In this document: positions 9,039-18,153 of the stretch, piece after piece
How the letters are laid out: every line of letters starts with the position of its first letter
Position numbering within the stretch: the first letter of the stretch is position 1
Assembly: GCF_012926525.1 (NCBI RefSeq)
Contig: NZ_JABBNI010000058.1
Span: forward strand, 62,001 to 126,000
Length of the DNA stretch: 64,000 nt
Source of the DNA: Clostridium muellerianum
GTDB taxonomy: Bacteria; Bacillota; Clostridia; Clostridiales; Clostridiaceae
Reading direction: 5' to 3'
Notes under the pieces: model-generated
What the model was told of the DNA's origin: nothing
What the model saw: the letters and a program-made list of their open reading frames with translations, nothing else
The model's database searches: none
Position numbers and translations under genes: made by a program

Positions 9039-9961
9039 AAATTTTTCTTTGCTTCTATATAAAGGACTTTAACAAATTTTTTAGTGTTAATATGAATAGA
9101 AGACATAGAAGATGATTTTCCGCTCTGTAGCTCCAACATTTTTTTACGTACTTCTGTAAAATCAAAGAAGGTAGCTGCATATTCTTCAAATTTAGGATTA
9201 GAATAATCAGTTAATCCCAGTGAAGCTAAATGATTTAATGCTTGAAATATGGATCTACGGATTCTTTGTTCTGAAGCTTTTATTTCTTTGTTTAAATCCA
9301 TTGAGTCACACAAAGGTCCCAATTTTTTCATAGCTACATCAATAAAGATTTTTTTAAGTGAAGGGAAGCCGTGTTCAAAGGCGTTTGCATTTTCACATTC
9401 GAATAAATATTTAAGTATATTTAATAAATCTTTACTCCCACTTTCTCCAATCATACCTAATTCCGTTAGCAAAAATTGACCAGAACTTATTATGTCTTTA
9501 TTTATAAAGTTATAGGTTTGTTTAACACTATCTTTTTCTTTTTTAAATTGGAGTACATTTAATGTTTTTTGAATATCATGTATGGACTTTTCGAGCTGCA
9601 TATGCTCAATTACTTTTTCAATAATACTTATTACTTCAAGTCTGTTAATTGGTTTTGTAATATAGTATTCAATTCCGAAGGAGTATGCTTTACCAATCAT
9701 CTCTTTATCTTCTACTTGTGAAAGCATTATGGCTTTTCCTGTAAAAGAATTATCTAAGTCACGAATTGTTTGAAGACCATCTTTAATTGGCATTAATAAA
9801 TCAATAATAATGATGTCAACCTTTTTTAAAGTTAATAATTGATTATCTATAATGGAACCGTTTTCGGCTTCTCCAACAACTTCGCCCAAATCATAGTCTT
9901 CAATAATTTCAGTTAACATAGAACGAATAGCTTCATCGTCGTCAGCAATAAAAAAGTTCAT
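9029..9961 (-). CDS. glnL: GlnL-type response regulator with YcbB domain
   Basis: The N-terminal receiver domain shows DDDEAIRS, the phospho-acceptor Asp in IIIDLLMP and the Lys in YYITKPI. The remaining 190 residues match the helical YcbB DNA-binding domain of Bacillus GlnL (formerly YcbB), including LLTELGMIGESGSKDLL and the helix EQRIRRSIFQALNHLASLG. The length (310) equals that of the Bacillus protein. It is cotranscribed with the kinase gene whose stop lies one base upstream. In Bacillus the system senses glutamine and activates a glutaminase/glutamine transporter operon; here the divergent symporter gene is the likely target. The last codons lie inside repeat family 1. Confidence 0.85.
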   Translation of the reverse strand: MNFFIADDDEAIRSMLTEIIEDYDLGEVVGEAENGSIIDNQLLTLKKVDIIIIDLLMPIKDGLQTIRDLDNSFTGKAIMLSQVEDKEMIGKAYSFGIEYYITKPINRLEVISIIEKVIEHMQLEKSIHDIQKTLNVLQFKKEKDSVKQTYNFINKDIISSGQFLLTELGMIGESGSKDLLNILKYLFECENANAFEHGFPSLKKIFIDVAMKKLGPLCDSMDLNKEIKASEQRIRRSIFQALNHLASLGLTDYSNPKFEEYAATFFDFTEVRKKMLELQSGKSSSMSSIHINTKKFVKVLYIEAKKNLGI

Positions 9962-9962
9962 T

Positions 9963-11246
9963 TTACCACCCTTTCTCTATTAAATTATCGATTGGAAGTT
10001 GTATAATAAATGCTGTTTTATTTTCTATACAGTCATTCTCTAAAGTTATACTACCTTTTAAATTATTAATTAATTCTTTTACGTAAGATAATCCCATTCC
10101 TGTAGATGGCTTGCCATTTACATCGTACTTTGTGGTATAACCAGGTTTAAAAATCAAATTTCTCTTTTTTTCAGGAATTCCTACGCCGTTATCTGAAATT
10201 TCAAATTCAATCAATTCTTCTTTTTTATGAATAGAAATCTTTATAATACCAGTATCATTAATGGACTCAACAGAATTAGATGTTAAATTATTAATAAGCG
10301 ACAAAATAGTGTAAATATGTAAATGGGGAAAATAATCATTAATATCTAAAATAAATTTTATATCTTTGCCTAAACTACGAGCGTATTTTTCATTAGTTTG
10401 AATAATAATATTTCCTATTTTATTTATATCCATATAATCTGTTGAATTTTCTGCAGAGATCATTTTGGATAGACCAGCTTGAAGTCTTTGATTATCCTTT
10501 TTTATTTCATGAACTTGTCCGGCAATGGATAACAATTTTGGAGCTAAATCTTTTGGATTTAATGAATAATTAGGATTTTGAAGATCTTGATACATATCAT
10601 AGCAATTTCTAGTAATATCTTCGGCATCCTTTAAAGATTTCTTTATTTGAATTGATTCCGCATATAAGCTTGAAATAAGCAAAAGCATATGCTCATTTTG
10701 TTCTTGATGCTGCTTTACGGTCATCCTTACTTCATTTAATTTAATTATGTTAAAAAAGCTAAGAACAAAAAAACTTCTAATTATAGCTATAATAACAATA
10801 AGCCCTAAAGTAGATACAGAAAATTTATTCCCTAAAAAATAATATCTGAAAAATAATTCAATTATACTTGCTGCTATATCTATTAGTACAAATATAGAAC
10901 CTAATAAAAGTGGTCTTTGATGTAAGCGGTTTGCTTTTACTAAGCAAAAAATAATAGAGTAGGCTGCATAGTAAAAAAAGGCTGAAAAGTGAAAAATGAA
11001 GTCGGGACCTAATTGGAAACTTCCTTTTATTAAAAAATCTAAAGCTACGCGAAATGCAACAACGAAAAATCCAACCACAAGTCCAGGTATAAATAAAGGT
11101 AACTTTTTCATCCACAGTAAAAAAAATAAGAAAATTGGGGTAGCAAAACTAATACGAAAAGTATCATGAAAAGGATGAATTTTAAGTTCACCTGTTAAAG
11201 GTACTGTAATAACCATTAGAGCTAAAATAAATAAATCTTCTTTCAA
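9963..11246 (-). CDS. glnK: GlnK-type membrane sensor histidine kinase
   Basis: About 180 residues of membrane helices form the N-terminus (FATPIFLFFLLWMKKLPLFIPGLVVGF and following), like Bacillus GlnK (YcbA). Then a coiled-coil-like stretch leads to the phospho-acceptor segment QVHEIKKDNQRL, which fits the H-E-I-K-K-D box of this kinase type rather than the classic HELRTP box. The HATPase domain follows with NNLTSNSVESIN, DNGVGIPEKKR and GMGLSYVKEL. The start at 11246 has a weak AGGAGTG upstream. It shares its upstream region with the symporter gene at 11662. Confidence 0.85.
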   Translation of the reverse strand: MKEDLFILALMVITVPLTGELKIHPFHDTFRISFATPIFLFFLLWMKKLPLFIPGLVVGFFVVAFRVALDFLIKGSFQLGPDFIFHFSAFFYYAAYSIIFCLVKANRLHQRPLLLGSIFVLIDIAASIIELFFRYYFLGNKFSVSTLGLIVIIAIIRSFFVLSFFNIIKLNEVRMTVKQHQEQNEHMLLLISSLYAESIQIKKSLKDAEDITRNCYDMYQDLQNPNYSLNPKDLAPKLLSIAGQVHEIKKDNQRLQAGLSKMISAENSTDYMDINKIGNIIIQTNEKYARSLGKDIKFILDINDYFPHLHIYTILSLINNLTSNSVESINDTGIIKISIHKKEELIEFEISDNGVGIPEKKRNLIFKPGYTTKYDVNGKPSTGMGLSYVKELINNLKGSITLENDCIENKTAFIIQLPIDNLIEKGW

Positions 11247-11661
11247 GTATTGTACACTCCTTTGAATTTGTTACTTGTAATTTAATAATTATATTCTTAA
11301 ATTAAGTGTTCCATAAAAAGAATAACAGAAAATCTATAAAGATGCCAGCCCACGTATAAACATGGATAATAAGTAGTATTTTAACAACGGTAAAAATTTA
11401 CTGGCTAAAAACATGCAAATTAATCATCATTTTTTATAAGATAACGTATAAAAATGAATAAAAATAATTCAAAAATTCATTTAAGAAAAAATTACAAAAA
11501 ATTATTTTGTAGATTTAAGTTTGTTTTAGTAGTTTTTTATAGGCTTTACGGTAAAATTCTGTTATAATAATAATTCGTAATAGAAAAATAAAAGAATAAA
11601 CAAAGAACAAAAAACTTAAAATTTATAATTTTAAATTAAAAGTAAAGAAAGGATGGTAAAA
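11247..11661. other. Divergent control region between glnK-like and symporter genes
   Basis: About 415 AT-rich bases without a gene. A TATAAT-like box (TTATAATAATAA) lies near 11562 ahead of the symporter, but no good -35 sits at the right distance. A GlnL-type binding site would be expected here; I cannot point to one with confidence. Confidence 0.3.
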
Positions 11662-12933
11662 ATGAAAAAAAAGAAATTAGGTCTGGCAGGTCAAATTGTT
11701 ATAGGACTTATACTTGGTATTATAGTAGGAGCTGTATTTTATGGAAACCCAGCAGTTAGCATATATTTGCAGCCAATAGGAGATATATTTTTAAGATTAA
11801 TTAAAATGATAGTAGTTCCAATTGTATTTTCAGCACTTGTAGTTGGTATTGCCGGAGGGGGAGATATTAAACAGGTCGGAAAATTAGGTGTAAAAACTTT
11901 GGTTTATTTTGAGGTGGTAACTACTGTTGCTATTGTACTTGGATTAGTAATAGGTAATGTATTTCACCCAGGAACTGGTATTGATATGCATTCTCTTGTA
12001 AAAAGTAATGTTTCAAGCTACATGAATACGGCACAAAGTGTATCACATCATAGTTTTATAGATACTTTTGTAAACATAGTTCCTACAAATATTGTTGAGT
12101 CACTTGCTAAGGGGGACATGCTTCCAATTATATTCTTCTCTGTTATGTTTGGTTTAGGTGTTTCTGCTATAGGAGAAAAAGGCAAACCGGTTCTAGCTAT
12201 ATGTCAGGGTATTGCTGATACAATGTTTTGGGTAACTAACCAGATCATGAAAACAGCACCATTTGGAGTATTTGCATTAATTGGTGTAACTGTTTCAAAA
12301 TTTGGAGTTAAATCATTAATTCCTCTTGGTAAATTAGCTATAACAACTTATGGAGCTATGTTCTTCTTTGTTTTAGTTATACTTGGATGTATAGCAAAAT
12401 TTGTAGGAACAAGTATCTTTACACTTATAAAAGTGTTAAAGGATGAACTTATACTTGCTTATAGTACAGCAAGCTCAGAAACAGTTTTACCAAGAATCAT
12501 GGATAAAATGGAGAAGTTCGGATGTCCTAAATCTATTGCTACATTTGTTGTTCCAACAGGTTATTCCTTTAACCTAGATGGGTCTACATTATATCAAGCT
12601 ATTGCAGCATTATTCATAGCTCAATTGTATGGAATGCATTTGCCAATATTAACTCAAATTAATTTGGTAGTTGTACTAATGCTTACTTCAAAAGGTATAG
12701 CAGGAGTTCCAGGAGTATCATTTGTTGTACTATTAGCTACATTAGGATCTGTAGGTATACCAGTAGAAGGTATAGCATTTATTGCTGGAATTGACCGTAT
12801 TCTTGATATGGCAAGAACTGCTGTAAATGTTTGTGGTAACTCACTGGCAGTTGTAGTTGTATCTAAGTGGGAAGGAAAGTATGATGCAGAAAAAGGCAAA
12901 AAGTATATAAATTCTATTAAAACTGCTGCGTAG
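11662..12933 (+). CDS. DAACS-family sodium/proton:dicarboxylate (glutamate) symporter
   Basis: A 423-residue polytopic protein of the GltP/DctA family. Eight helices and two re-entrant loops are expected; the signature YSTASSETVLPRIMDKMEKFG (first re-entrant loop region), FVVPTGYSFNLDGSTLYQ and the final DRILDMARTAVNVCGNSLAVVVV are all intact. The Asp and Asn of the last two motifs bind substrate and sodium in the family. It takes up glutamate, aspartate or C4-dicarboxylates. Start: ATG 11662 is 6-7 bp after AAAGGATGG; ATG 11653 overlaps that site. Its position suggests control by the divergent GlnK/GlnL system. Confidence 0.9.
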   Translation: MKKKKLGLAGQIVIGLILGIIVGAVFYGNPAVSIYLQPIGDIFLRLIKMIVVPIVFSALVVGIAGGGDIKQVGKLGVKTLVYFEVVTTVAIVLGLVIGNVFHPGTGIDMHSLVKSNVSSYMNTAQSVSHHSFIDTFVNIVPTNIVESLAKGDMLPIIFFSVMFGLGVSAIGEKGKPVLAICQGIADTMFWVTNQIMKTAPFGVFALIGVTVSKFGVKSLIPLGKLAITTYGAMFFFVLVILGCIAKFVGTSIFTLIKVLKDELILAYSTASSETVLPRIMDKMEKFGCPKSIATFVVPTGYSFNLDGSTLYQAIAALFIAQLYGMHLPILTQINLVVVLMLTSKGIAGVPGVSFVVLLATLGSVGIPVEGIAFIAGIDRILDMARTAVNVCGNSLAVVVVSKWEGKYDAEKGKKYINSIKTAA

Positions 12934-12976
12934 ATTAAATTTATATAGTTATGTAGAATGTATTAAAAAATTAAAT

Positions 12977-13040
12977 AACTCAACTTTCTCAGTTTGCTTA
13001 TTATATTAAGTTCAAATTTTGTATGTGCGAAAATTGAGTT
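12977..13040. repeat. Repeat family 2, copy B
   Basis: Left end AACTCAACTTT, right end AAAATTGAGTT, enclosing TTTGCTTATTATATTAAGTTCAAATTTTGTATGTGCG (described in parts). The right half matches the copies at 33629, 41035 and 56871. Confidence 0.7.
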
Positions 13041-13053
13041 GAATAATATGTAA

Positions 13054-13100
13054 AAAAAGATAACTTTGTCCATAAAAGTGGACAAGGTTATCTTTTTTTT
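13054..13100 (+). terminator. Terminator after the symporter gene
   Basis: AAAGATAACTTTGTCC / GGACAAGGTTATCTTT form a 15-16 bp stem followed by eight T residues. It works in both directions by composition, since a matching A run precedes it. Confidence 0.9.
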
Positions 13101-13413
13101 AGAAATATATATAAGAAAAAGTGTTTTTTGAAATATGATAATAAAGCTGCGCAGTGAACTTAATTTAAATAATAAAAAGAAAAGTCAGAAAATATTTAAA
13201 ATACAAAACTGTATAATTATAAAAATGTGGATGAAATAAAATATAAAAAATTAATAAGCAAAAACATGATAATTTGTTATATAATGACACAAAGTTTTCT
13301 TAAATATAATTAATTATCAGGAAAATAATTCCGAATATGTTAATTTTGTATTTTGAAATGAAATGGTAAATGGATTAAAAAATGCATATATATTAGCTGC
13401 CAGAGAGGTAAAA
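13101..13413. other. AT-rich intergenic stretch before the peptide transporter
   Basis: No supported gene. A palindromic AT word (TATAATTAATTA) near 13307 and an AGGAAAATAATTCC inverted repeat near 13319-13332 are the only structure seen. Confidence 0.3.
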
Positions 13414-13479
13414 ATGATGCTATATAATCAATTTGAGAGATTTTTAACTTGTAAAATTGCAAATAAGATGCTAAAATAA
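13414..13479 (+). CDS. Possible 21-aa upstream ORF of the peptide transporter
   Basis: ATG 13414 follows AGAGAGG by 5 bases and opens a 21-codon frame (MMLYNQFERFLTCKIANKML...) ending 34 bases before the transporter start. It may be a leader ORF or chance. No codon run suggests amino-acid sensing. Confidence 0.25.
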   Translation: MMLYNQFERFLTCKIANKMLK

Positions 13480-13513
13480 ACTTGTAAAAAATATGGAAAT
13501 GAGGGTGATTAAT

Positions 13514-14904
13514 GTGGAAACGGAACTTACAGGAAATAAGAAAGTCAAAACAGGTAAGATGAAACAGCCACCAGGACTTTATTTGTTATTTGCTACAGAA
13601 GCATGGGAAAGATTTAGTTACTATGGAATGAGAAGTATATTAATATTATACTTAACGACAGAGTTAGTTAGAGGCGGACTAGGTTACAATAAAGTTGAAG
13701 CAACAGGCCTTTATGGAACATATACTTCATTAGTATATCTTACACCATTAATTGGAGGATATTTAGCAGATAGATTTTTAGGACAGAGATTAGCTATAAC
13801 AATAGGTGGTATAACCATGGCGCTTGGAGAGTTTGCTTTATTTAGTGGTCAAAATAGAACATTCTTATGGATAGGACTTATATTACTTATAGTTGGTAAT
13901 GGTTTCTTTAAACCTAATATTTCTACAATAGTTGGAAATTATATCCAAAAGGAGATAAAAGAAAAGATTCAGCTTTTACAATATTTTATATGGGCATAAA
14001 CCTTGGTGCAATGATAGCTCCATTTGTCTGTGGTACTTTAGCAGAATCAACTATGGCTGTAAAACAAGGTGCAACTATAATGCATTATGGTTTTAGATAT
14101 GGTTTCTTAGCAGCTGGTATAGGCATGGTAATTGGACAAGTTATGTTCAATCTTTTAGGAAATAAATATCTTGGGGATGCAGGAAAGTATCCAGTAAGTA
14201 ATAAGGTTAAGAAGGCTGATACTAATAATGGTGCCGAAGAAAAAGAAGAAGATGCAAGAAAACCTCTTACACTACAAGAAAAAAGAAGAACCTTAGTTAT
14301 ATTTATATTGGTACTATTTAATATAATTTTCTGGACAGGCTATGAACAAGCAGGAACCTCGCTTACATTATTTACTGAACAATCGGTAAATAGAAGTATT
14401 TTTGGATTTGAATGTCCAGTATCTTGGTTCCAATCAATTAATCCTGTATTTATAATAATACTTGCGCCAATAATGGCAGGTTTGTGGATGAAATTATCAA
14501 AGAGACCTAAAGGAGATTTAAACATACCTACTAAAATGGCTTTAGGACTTATATTGCTAGGAGTTGGATTCTTGTTTATAGGAATACCAACACTTACAAT
14601 AGCAGGAGACAGTGCTGCAAAAATAAGTATGCTTTGGGTAGTTGGAATTTACTTTATACACACAGTAGGCGAATTATGTACATCACCAATTGGTCTTTCT
14701 ATGGTAAGTTCATTAGCACCTAAAAAGTTTGCATCATTACTTATGGGATGCTGGTTTTTAAGTTCTTGTTTTGCAAATAAATTTGCAGGCTTTATAGCTG
14801 GCTTTGGACCATTGCAGATTTTCTTAGGACTAGCAGTTGTAGCTATAGCTGTAGGGTTAGTATTGTTAAGCCTTAACAAAAAGCTTGCAGTTATGATGGA
14901 ATAA
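13514..14904 (+). pseudogene. POT/PTR-family di-/tripeptide transporter, frameshifted
   Basis: Both halves belong to one proton-coupled oligopeptide transporter of the DtpT type. The first half has the family motif WERFSYYGMRSILILYL, GGYLADRFLGQR and GNGFFKPNIST; the second has MGINLGAMIAPFVCGTLAE and the C-terminal helices. At 13947-13950 the run CCAAAAGG carries four A residues; one more A would restore the expected IQKGDKRKDSAFTIFYMGINLG across the break. As given, translation stops at 13999. Restored length is about 464 residues, somewhat normal for the family. The GTG start at 13514 follows GAGGGTGAT. Either a real inactivation, a homopolymer-based on/off switch, or a sequencing error. 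Confidence 0.85.
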
Positions 14905-14917
14905 ATAAAATCACAAA

Positions 14918-14948
14918 AACAGCAGTTAAAATTTAGCTGCTGTTTTTT
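14918..14948. terminator. Bidirectional terminator between convergent genes
   Basis: AACAGCAG / CTGCTGTT stem (14918-14943) with T run to the right and A run to the left. It serves the peptide transporter and the convergent GNAT gene. Confidence 0.8.
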
Positions 14949-14957
14949 AATTTATTT

Positions 14958-15809
14958 TTAAAGGGTTAAATACATTTCATATTGAGATATAGGGTTTTTA
15001 ATAAATCCTACATGATTAATGAATCCTTGAATTAAGTTATTATTAGGAAATCCTATTGAAAGTTTTGATAAACTTAAATCGCTGAAAGCTGAAGTTAGTA
15101 AAGTTTTTCCTATGGATTTACATCTATAATGTTTGTTTACCCATAAAAAGATAATTCTTCCACTAAGGTCTATACATAAAACTCCTAAAAGGCTGTAATC
15201 CTTATAAGCACTGTAAAAATATGCATCATTAAGTTTTTGAATGTAATCAATATCACTTTGCCAGTTTATATGAAAGTCCTTTAAATTTTTAAATATCAGT
15301 TTTGTATCTGTAATATCTCTTTTTTTTATTTCAAATTGTACATTATTATTTTTGGTTAAAGATTTTATACTTTTTGTATAGAAATAATTCAAATTATATA
15401 TTTTTTCATAACCCATATTTTCATAAAATTTTATTGCTCTAAAGTTATCTTTAATTACTTCTAAAAATAATTGTTTGCATCCACTTTTTACAGCTTCTTC
15501 TCTGTGCATTTTAAATAGTTCTAAACTTATGCCTGTACCTCTATAGGAAGGGTGTATGGCAAAACTACCGCATCGCATAGTGGAAATGCCTTCATAAGTT
15601 TTAATTCCTCCTAAAATGATTCCTATAGGATTATTATAGTCAAAAGCTATAAATGATCTTTCTTTAGAATTACCTTCAGTGTTGAAAAATCTATTTATAA
15701 AAGTTTCTTTTGATATATCTATTTTTATCATATAATCACTAAAACCTATTTTAAAAGCATTAAATACTGAATTCATAGGTACTTCTGAACATCTTTTATA
15801 ATTAATCAT
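14958..15809 (-). CDS. GNAT-family N-acetyltransferase with two domains
   Basis: Residues 1-140 form a complete GNAT domain: a beta-strand with GIILGGIKTYEG, then the acetyl-CoA loop FAIHPSYRGTGISLELF and the C-terminal FYENMGYEKIY. Residues 150-283 look like a second, weaker GNAT fold (SIGKTLLTSAF is its CoA-loop-like segment). Tandem GNAT proteins of about 280 residues are common in clostridia and Bacillus. The substrate cannot be inferred. GTGAGGCG upstream of ATG 15809 fits a ribosome site. Confidence 0.8.
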   Translation of the reverse strand: MINYKRCSEVPMNSVFNAFKIGFSDYMIKIDISKETFINRFFNTEGNSKERSFIAFDYNNPIGIILGGIKTYEGISTMRCGSFAIHPSYRGTGISLELFKMHREEAVKSGCKQLFLEVIKDNFRAIKFYENMGYEKIYNLNYFYTKSIKSLTKNNNVQFEIKKRDITDTKLIFKNLKDFHINWQSDIDYIQKLNDAYFYSAYKDYSLLGVLCIDLSGRIIFLWVNKHYRCKSIGKTLLTSAFSDLSLSKLSIGFPNNNLIQGFINHVGFIKNPISQYEMYLTL

Positions 15810-16098
15810 TCTATTCTTCGCCTCACTATCTTATATTATTATACAATAAAAATGTTTCCTTTTATTAAGGAAAAAGCGAATTAATTTTATTGTTTAAAGT
15901 TGTAAGAAGTATGTCCTAAACTTTAGATGTGGTAATGGTAAAGGAAAAGTGGTATAATTCCACAGAATGGCGATATATATATTTATTAATAAATTTTACT
16001 TATTAGATTAAAGATGATTTGCAAATACTTGATAATCCCATTAAAAACTTACGTTATGATGAAAATTTAGTAAACGTTTTACGGGGGATGAAATAAAG
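15810..16098. other. Intergenic region with a short coding-like remnant
   Basis: From 16010 to 16096 a frame without a start codon reads IKDDLQILDNPIKNLRYDE then NLVNVLRGMK and stops. The composition is protein-like, so it may be the tail of a lost gene, but I do not recognise it. TTCCTTTTATTAAGGAAAA at 15855-15873 is a small hairpin. The rest shows nothing. Confidence 0.3.
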
Positions 16099-16100
16099 TT

Positions 16101-16127
16101 TTGAATATTATTGCATTATTTTATAAT
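16101..16127 (+). promoter_or_regulatory. Candidate promoter of the cysS leader transcript
   Basis: TTGAAT (16101-16106) and TATAAT (16122-16127) with a 15-bp spacer. The -10 is perfect but the spacing is short; transcription would begin near 16134, about 25 bases before the leader-peptide ribosome site. Confidence 0.4.
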
Positions 16128-16172
16128 TGTGGTAAGATTTATATAGAATAAACTTTAAGGAGGTCGTATACT

Positions 16173-16232
16173 GTGTGGTGCTGTTGTTGCTTAAATTTTT
16201 CTTTAAAATTAAATGCGGCCTGCGTGTTTTAA
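16173..16232 (+). CDS. Polycysteine leader peptide upstream of cysS
   Basis: A 19-codon ORF with a GTG start placed 9 bases after a strong AAGGAGG (16157-16163). Codons 3-6 are four consecutive Cys codons (TGC TGT TGT TGC), and a fifth Cys codon (TGC, 16221-16223) sits three codons before the stop. The gene that follows is cysteinyl-tRNA synthetase. The layout is that of an amino-acid leader peptide used for attenuation: a ribosome would stall in the Cys run when Cys-tRNA is short. The overlapping downstream RNA arms are described in the next entry. The peptide has not been reported to my knowledge for clostridial cysS, which normally has a T-box. Confidence 0.65.
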   Translation: MWCCCCLNFSLKLNAACVF

Positions 16233-16297
16233 GCAATTTATTAAAATTTAAACAAGTTTAATGTATCGCAGGTGAATTTTAATATCCTGTGTTTTTT
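16218..16297 (+). promoter_or_regulatory. Antiterminator/terminator pair of the cysS attenuator
   Basis: CCTGCG (16219-16224), inside the last codons of the leader ORF, can pair with CGCAGG (16267-16272). The same CGCAGG can instead pair with CCTGTG (16286-16291), which is followed at once by TTTTTT (16292-16297), making a terminator. The two folds exclude each other. A ribosome stalled at Cys codons 16179-16190 leaves CCTGCG free to form the antiterminator; one that reaches the stop at 16230 covers it and lets the terminator form. Inside the antiterminator loop TTAAAC/GTTTAA gives a further 6-bp stem. The terminator stem is short (6 bp), the main weakness. Confidence 0.55.
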
Positions 16298-16375
16298 ATT
16301 ATGCCTTGAAGAAGGTTAATACTAGAGTGGTTGCCACTAGATAAAAACAAAAGTATTTGAAGGGAGAGACTGTAT

Positions 16376-17794
16376 ATGGATTTTTATGTTTATAATACTA
16401 TGTCTAGAAAAAAAGAAAAATTTGTGCCTGTGTATGAAGGAAAGGTAGGAATGTATACTTGCGGACCTACAGTTTATAACTTTGCACATATTGGAAATTT
16501 AAGAACATATATATTTGAAGATATATTAAAAAAATCTTTAAGATATTTAGGCTATGAAGTAAAACATGTAATGAATATTACAGATGTAGGACATCTTCAG
16601 TCTGATGCAGACGAAGGCGAAGACAAAATGGAATTAGGTGCTAAACGTGAAAATAAAACCGTATGGGAAATAGCTAAATTTTATGAAAATGCCTTTTTAG
16701 ATGATTGTAAAAAGTTAAATGTTGAAATTCCAACTGTAGTTTGCAGAGCTACAGAACATATTGATGATATGATAAGTTTGGTAAAAAGGCTAGAGGAAAA
16801 AGGTTATACTTACATATCTAATGGAAATGTATATTATGAAATTGATAAATTTGAAAATTACAATAAGCTTGCAAACCTAAGTATGGAAGAGTTAGAAGCT
16901 GGAAGTAGAGTCGAAGTAGATGAACATAAGAAGAATCCTATGGATTTTGTTTTATGGTTTACAAATTCAAAATTTAAAAATCAGATTATGCAATGGGATT
17001 CACCTTGGGGAAGAGGATTTCCAGGATGGCATCTTGAATGTTCAGCTATGTCTATGAAGTATTTAGGAGAAAAAATAGATATACATTGTGGTGGAGTAGA
17101 TCATATTCCAGTACATCATACAAATGAAATTGCTCAATCGGAAGGTGTTATTGGACATAAGTGGGTAAACTATTGGATGCATGGAGAATTTCTTGTGCTG
17201 GATAGTGGAAAGATGTCAAAATCTAAAGGAGAATTTTTAACAGTAAACAAACTAGAAGAAAAGGGATTTGATCCATTAATTTATAGATATTTCTGCCTTC
17301 AATCAAGATATAGAAAACAACTATTATTTAGCTTTGATGCATTGAAAGATGCAGAAACTGCATATAAAAAATTAAAGAGCAAGGTGAGGGCTTTAATAAA
17401 AGAAGTTAAAGAAGATGATAGAGTAGATTTAGAGAGAATAAATAATTATAAAAATAAGTTTGGAGAAAAAATCAGTGATGATTTAAATATACCAAATGCA
17501 TTCACTGTTTTATGGGAAGTTATAAAGGATAATGAACTTACAAGTAAGGAGAAATCTACTTTAGTAGAAGATTTTGATAAAGTATTATCTATGGATCTAA
17601 TGAATGAGGATATAGAAGAAGGTTTAGACTCCAATATTGATAGTGATCTTGTAGATAAGCTTATTCAGGAAAGAAACGATGCAAGACAAAGTAAAAATTG
17701 GGCTAAAGCAGATGAAATTAGAGACAAATTAAATTCCATGAATATTGAAATATTAGATTCTAAAGAAGGAACTAAGTGGAAACTAAAAAAATAA
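16376..17794 (+). CDS. cysS: Cysteinyl-tRNA synthetase
   Basis: A class I synthetase of 472 residues, the normal length. The zinc ligand Cys and HIGH-type motif appear as YTCGPTVYNFAHIGN near residue 28, the second zinc region as WHLECSAMSM with GGVDHIPVHHTNE, and the KMSKS loop as SGKMSKSKGEF. The C-terminal DALR and anticodon-binding helices follow. It charges tRNA-Cys with cysteine in the cytoplasm. The ATG follows AGGGAGAG. It is not next to cysE or mrnC, the usual clostridial neighbours, so it may be a second copy; its untranslated leader of about 240 bases carries a predicted Cys attenuator instead of a T-box. Confidence 0.95.
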   Translation: MDFYVYNTMSRKKEKFVPVYEGKVGMYTCGPTVYNFAHIGNLRTYIFEDILKKSLRYLGYEVKHVMNITDVGHLQSDADEGEDKMELGAKRENKTVWEIAKFYENAFLDDCKKLNVEIPTVVCRATEHIDDMISLVKRLEEKGYTYISNGNVYYEIDKFENYNKLANLSMEELEAGSRVEVDEHKKNPMDFVLWFTNSKFKNQIMQWDSPWGRGFPGWHLECSAMSMKYLGEKIDIHCGGVDHIPVHHTNEIAQSEGVIGHKWVNYWMHGEFLVLDSGKMSKSKGEFLTVNKLEEKGFDPLIYRYFCLQSRYRKQLLFSFDALKDAETAYKKLKSKVRALIKEVKEDDRVDLERINNYKNKFGEKISDDLNIPNAFTVLWEVIKDNELTSKEKSTLVEDFDKVLSMDLMNEDIEEGLDSNIDSDLVDKLIQERNDARQSKNWAKADEIRDKLNSMNIEILDSKEGTKWKLKK

Positions 17795-17806
17795 AAATGT
17801 AAAAGG

Positions 17807-17838
17807 CGAAGGCTAAAAAATTAGCTTTCCCTTTTTTT
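17807..17838 (+). terminator. Terminator after cysS
   Basis: GAAGGCTAA / TTAGCTTTC stem with a short A loop, followed by seven T residues. Confidence 0.8.
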
Positions 17839-18153
17839 ATTATAGATTAATTTTCTATTTTAGCATAAAAAGGTATACCATGAGCTATTTAAATTAAATA
17901 GTTAGTAGGTTTGAGAAAAATATTACAAACGAGGTTAATTCTCAAAAGGTGTTCAGAGGATTTTTAAGTTATAAAAATTTAAGATTTTTTTATGAAAAAA
18001 ATTGCTCTTAGGTACTGGAATAAAAGGACTTTCAGGATGATGAAAAACATTTTAAATAGTAATATTAAGACAAAGTCAATGCAAAAAAAAGACAACTTAG
18101 TGCATTGGTTTGTAGATAAACTTTCATATTATGTAGAAATATTACAAAAAAAG
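17839..18153. other. Intergenic region upstream of preT
   Basis: A 55-codon basic ORF (17992-18159, beginning MKKIALRYWNKRTF) is open here but has no ribosome site, is Lys/Asn-rich as random AT DNA often is, and ends inside the promoter of preT. I do not count it as a gene. No riboswitch is recognised. Confidence 0.3.

Noticed and set aside
9001-9040. A separate terminator for the glnL-like gene
   Set aside because: The palindromic sequence here is explained by the repeat family 1 end, which overlaps the gene's last codons.
16322-16340. CTAGAGTGGTTGCCACTAG as a T-box-like signal for cysS
   Set aside because: It is a small hairpin but lacks the AGGGTGGNACCGCG T-box core, and no T-box stem I or specifier was found upstream.
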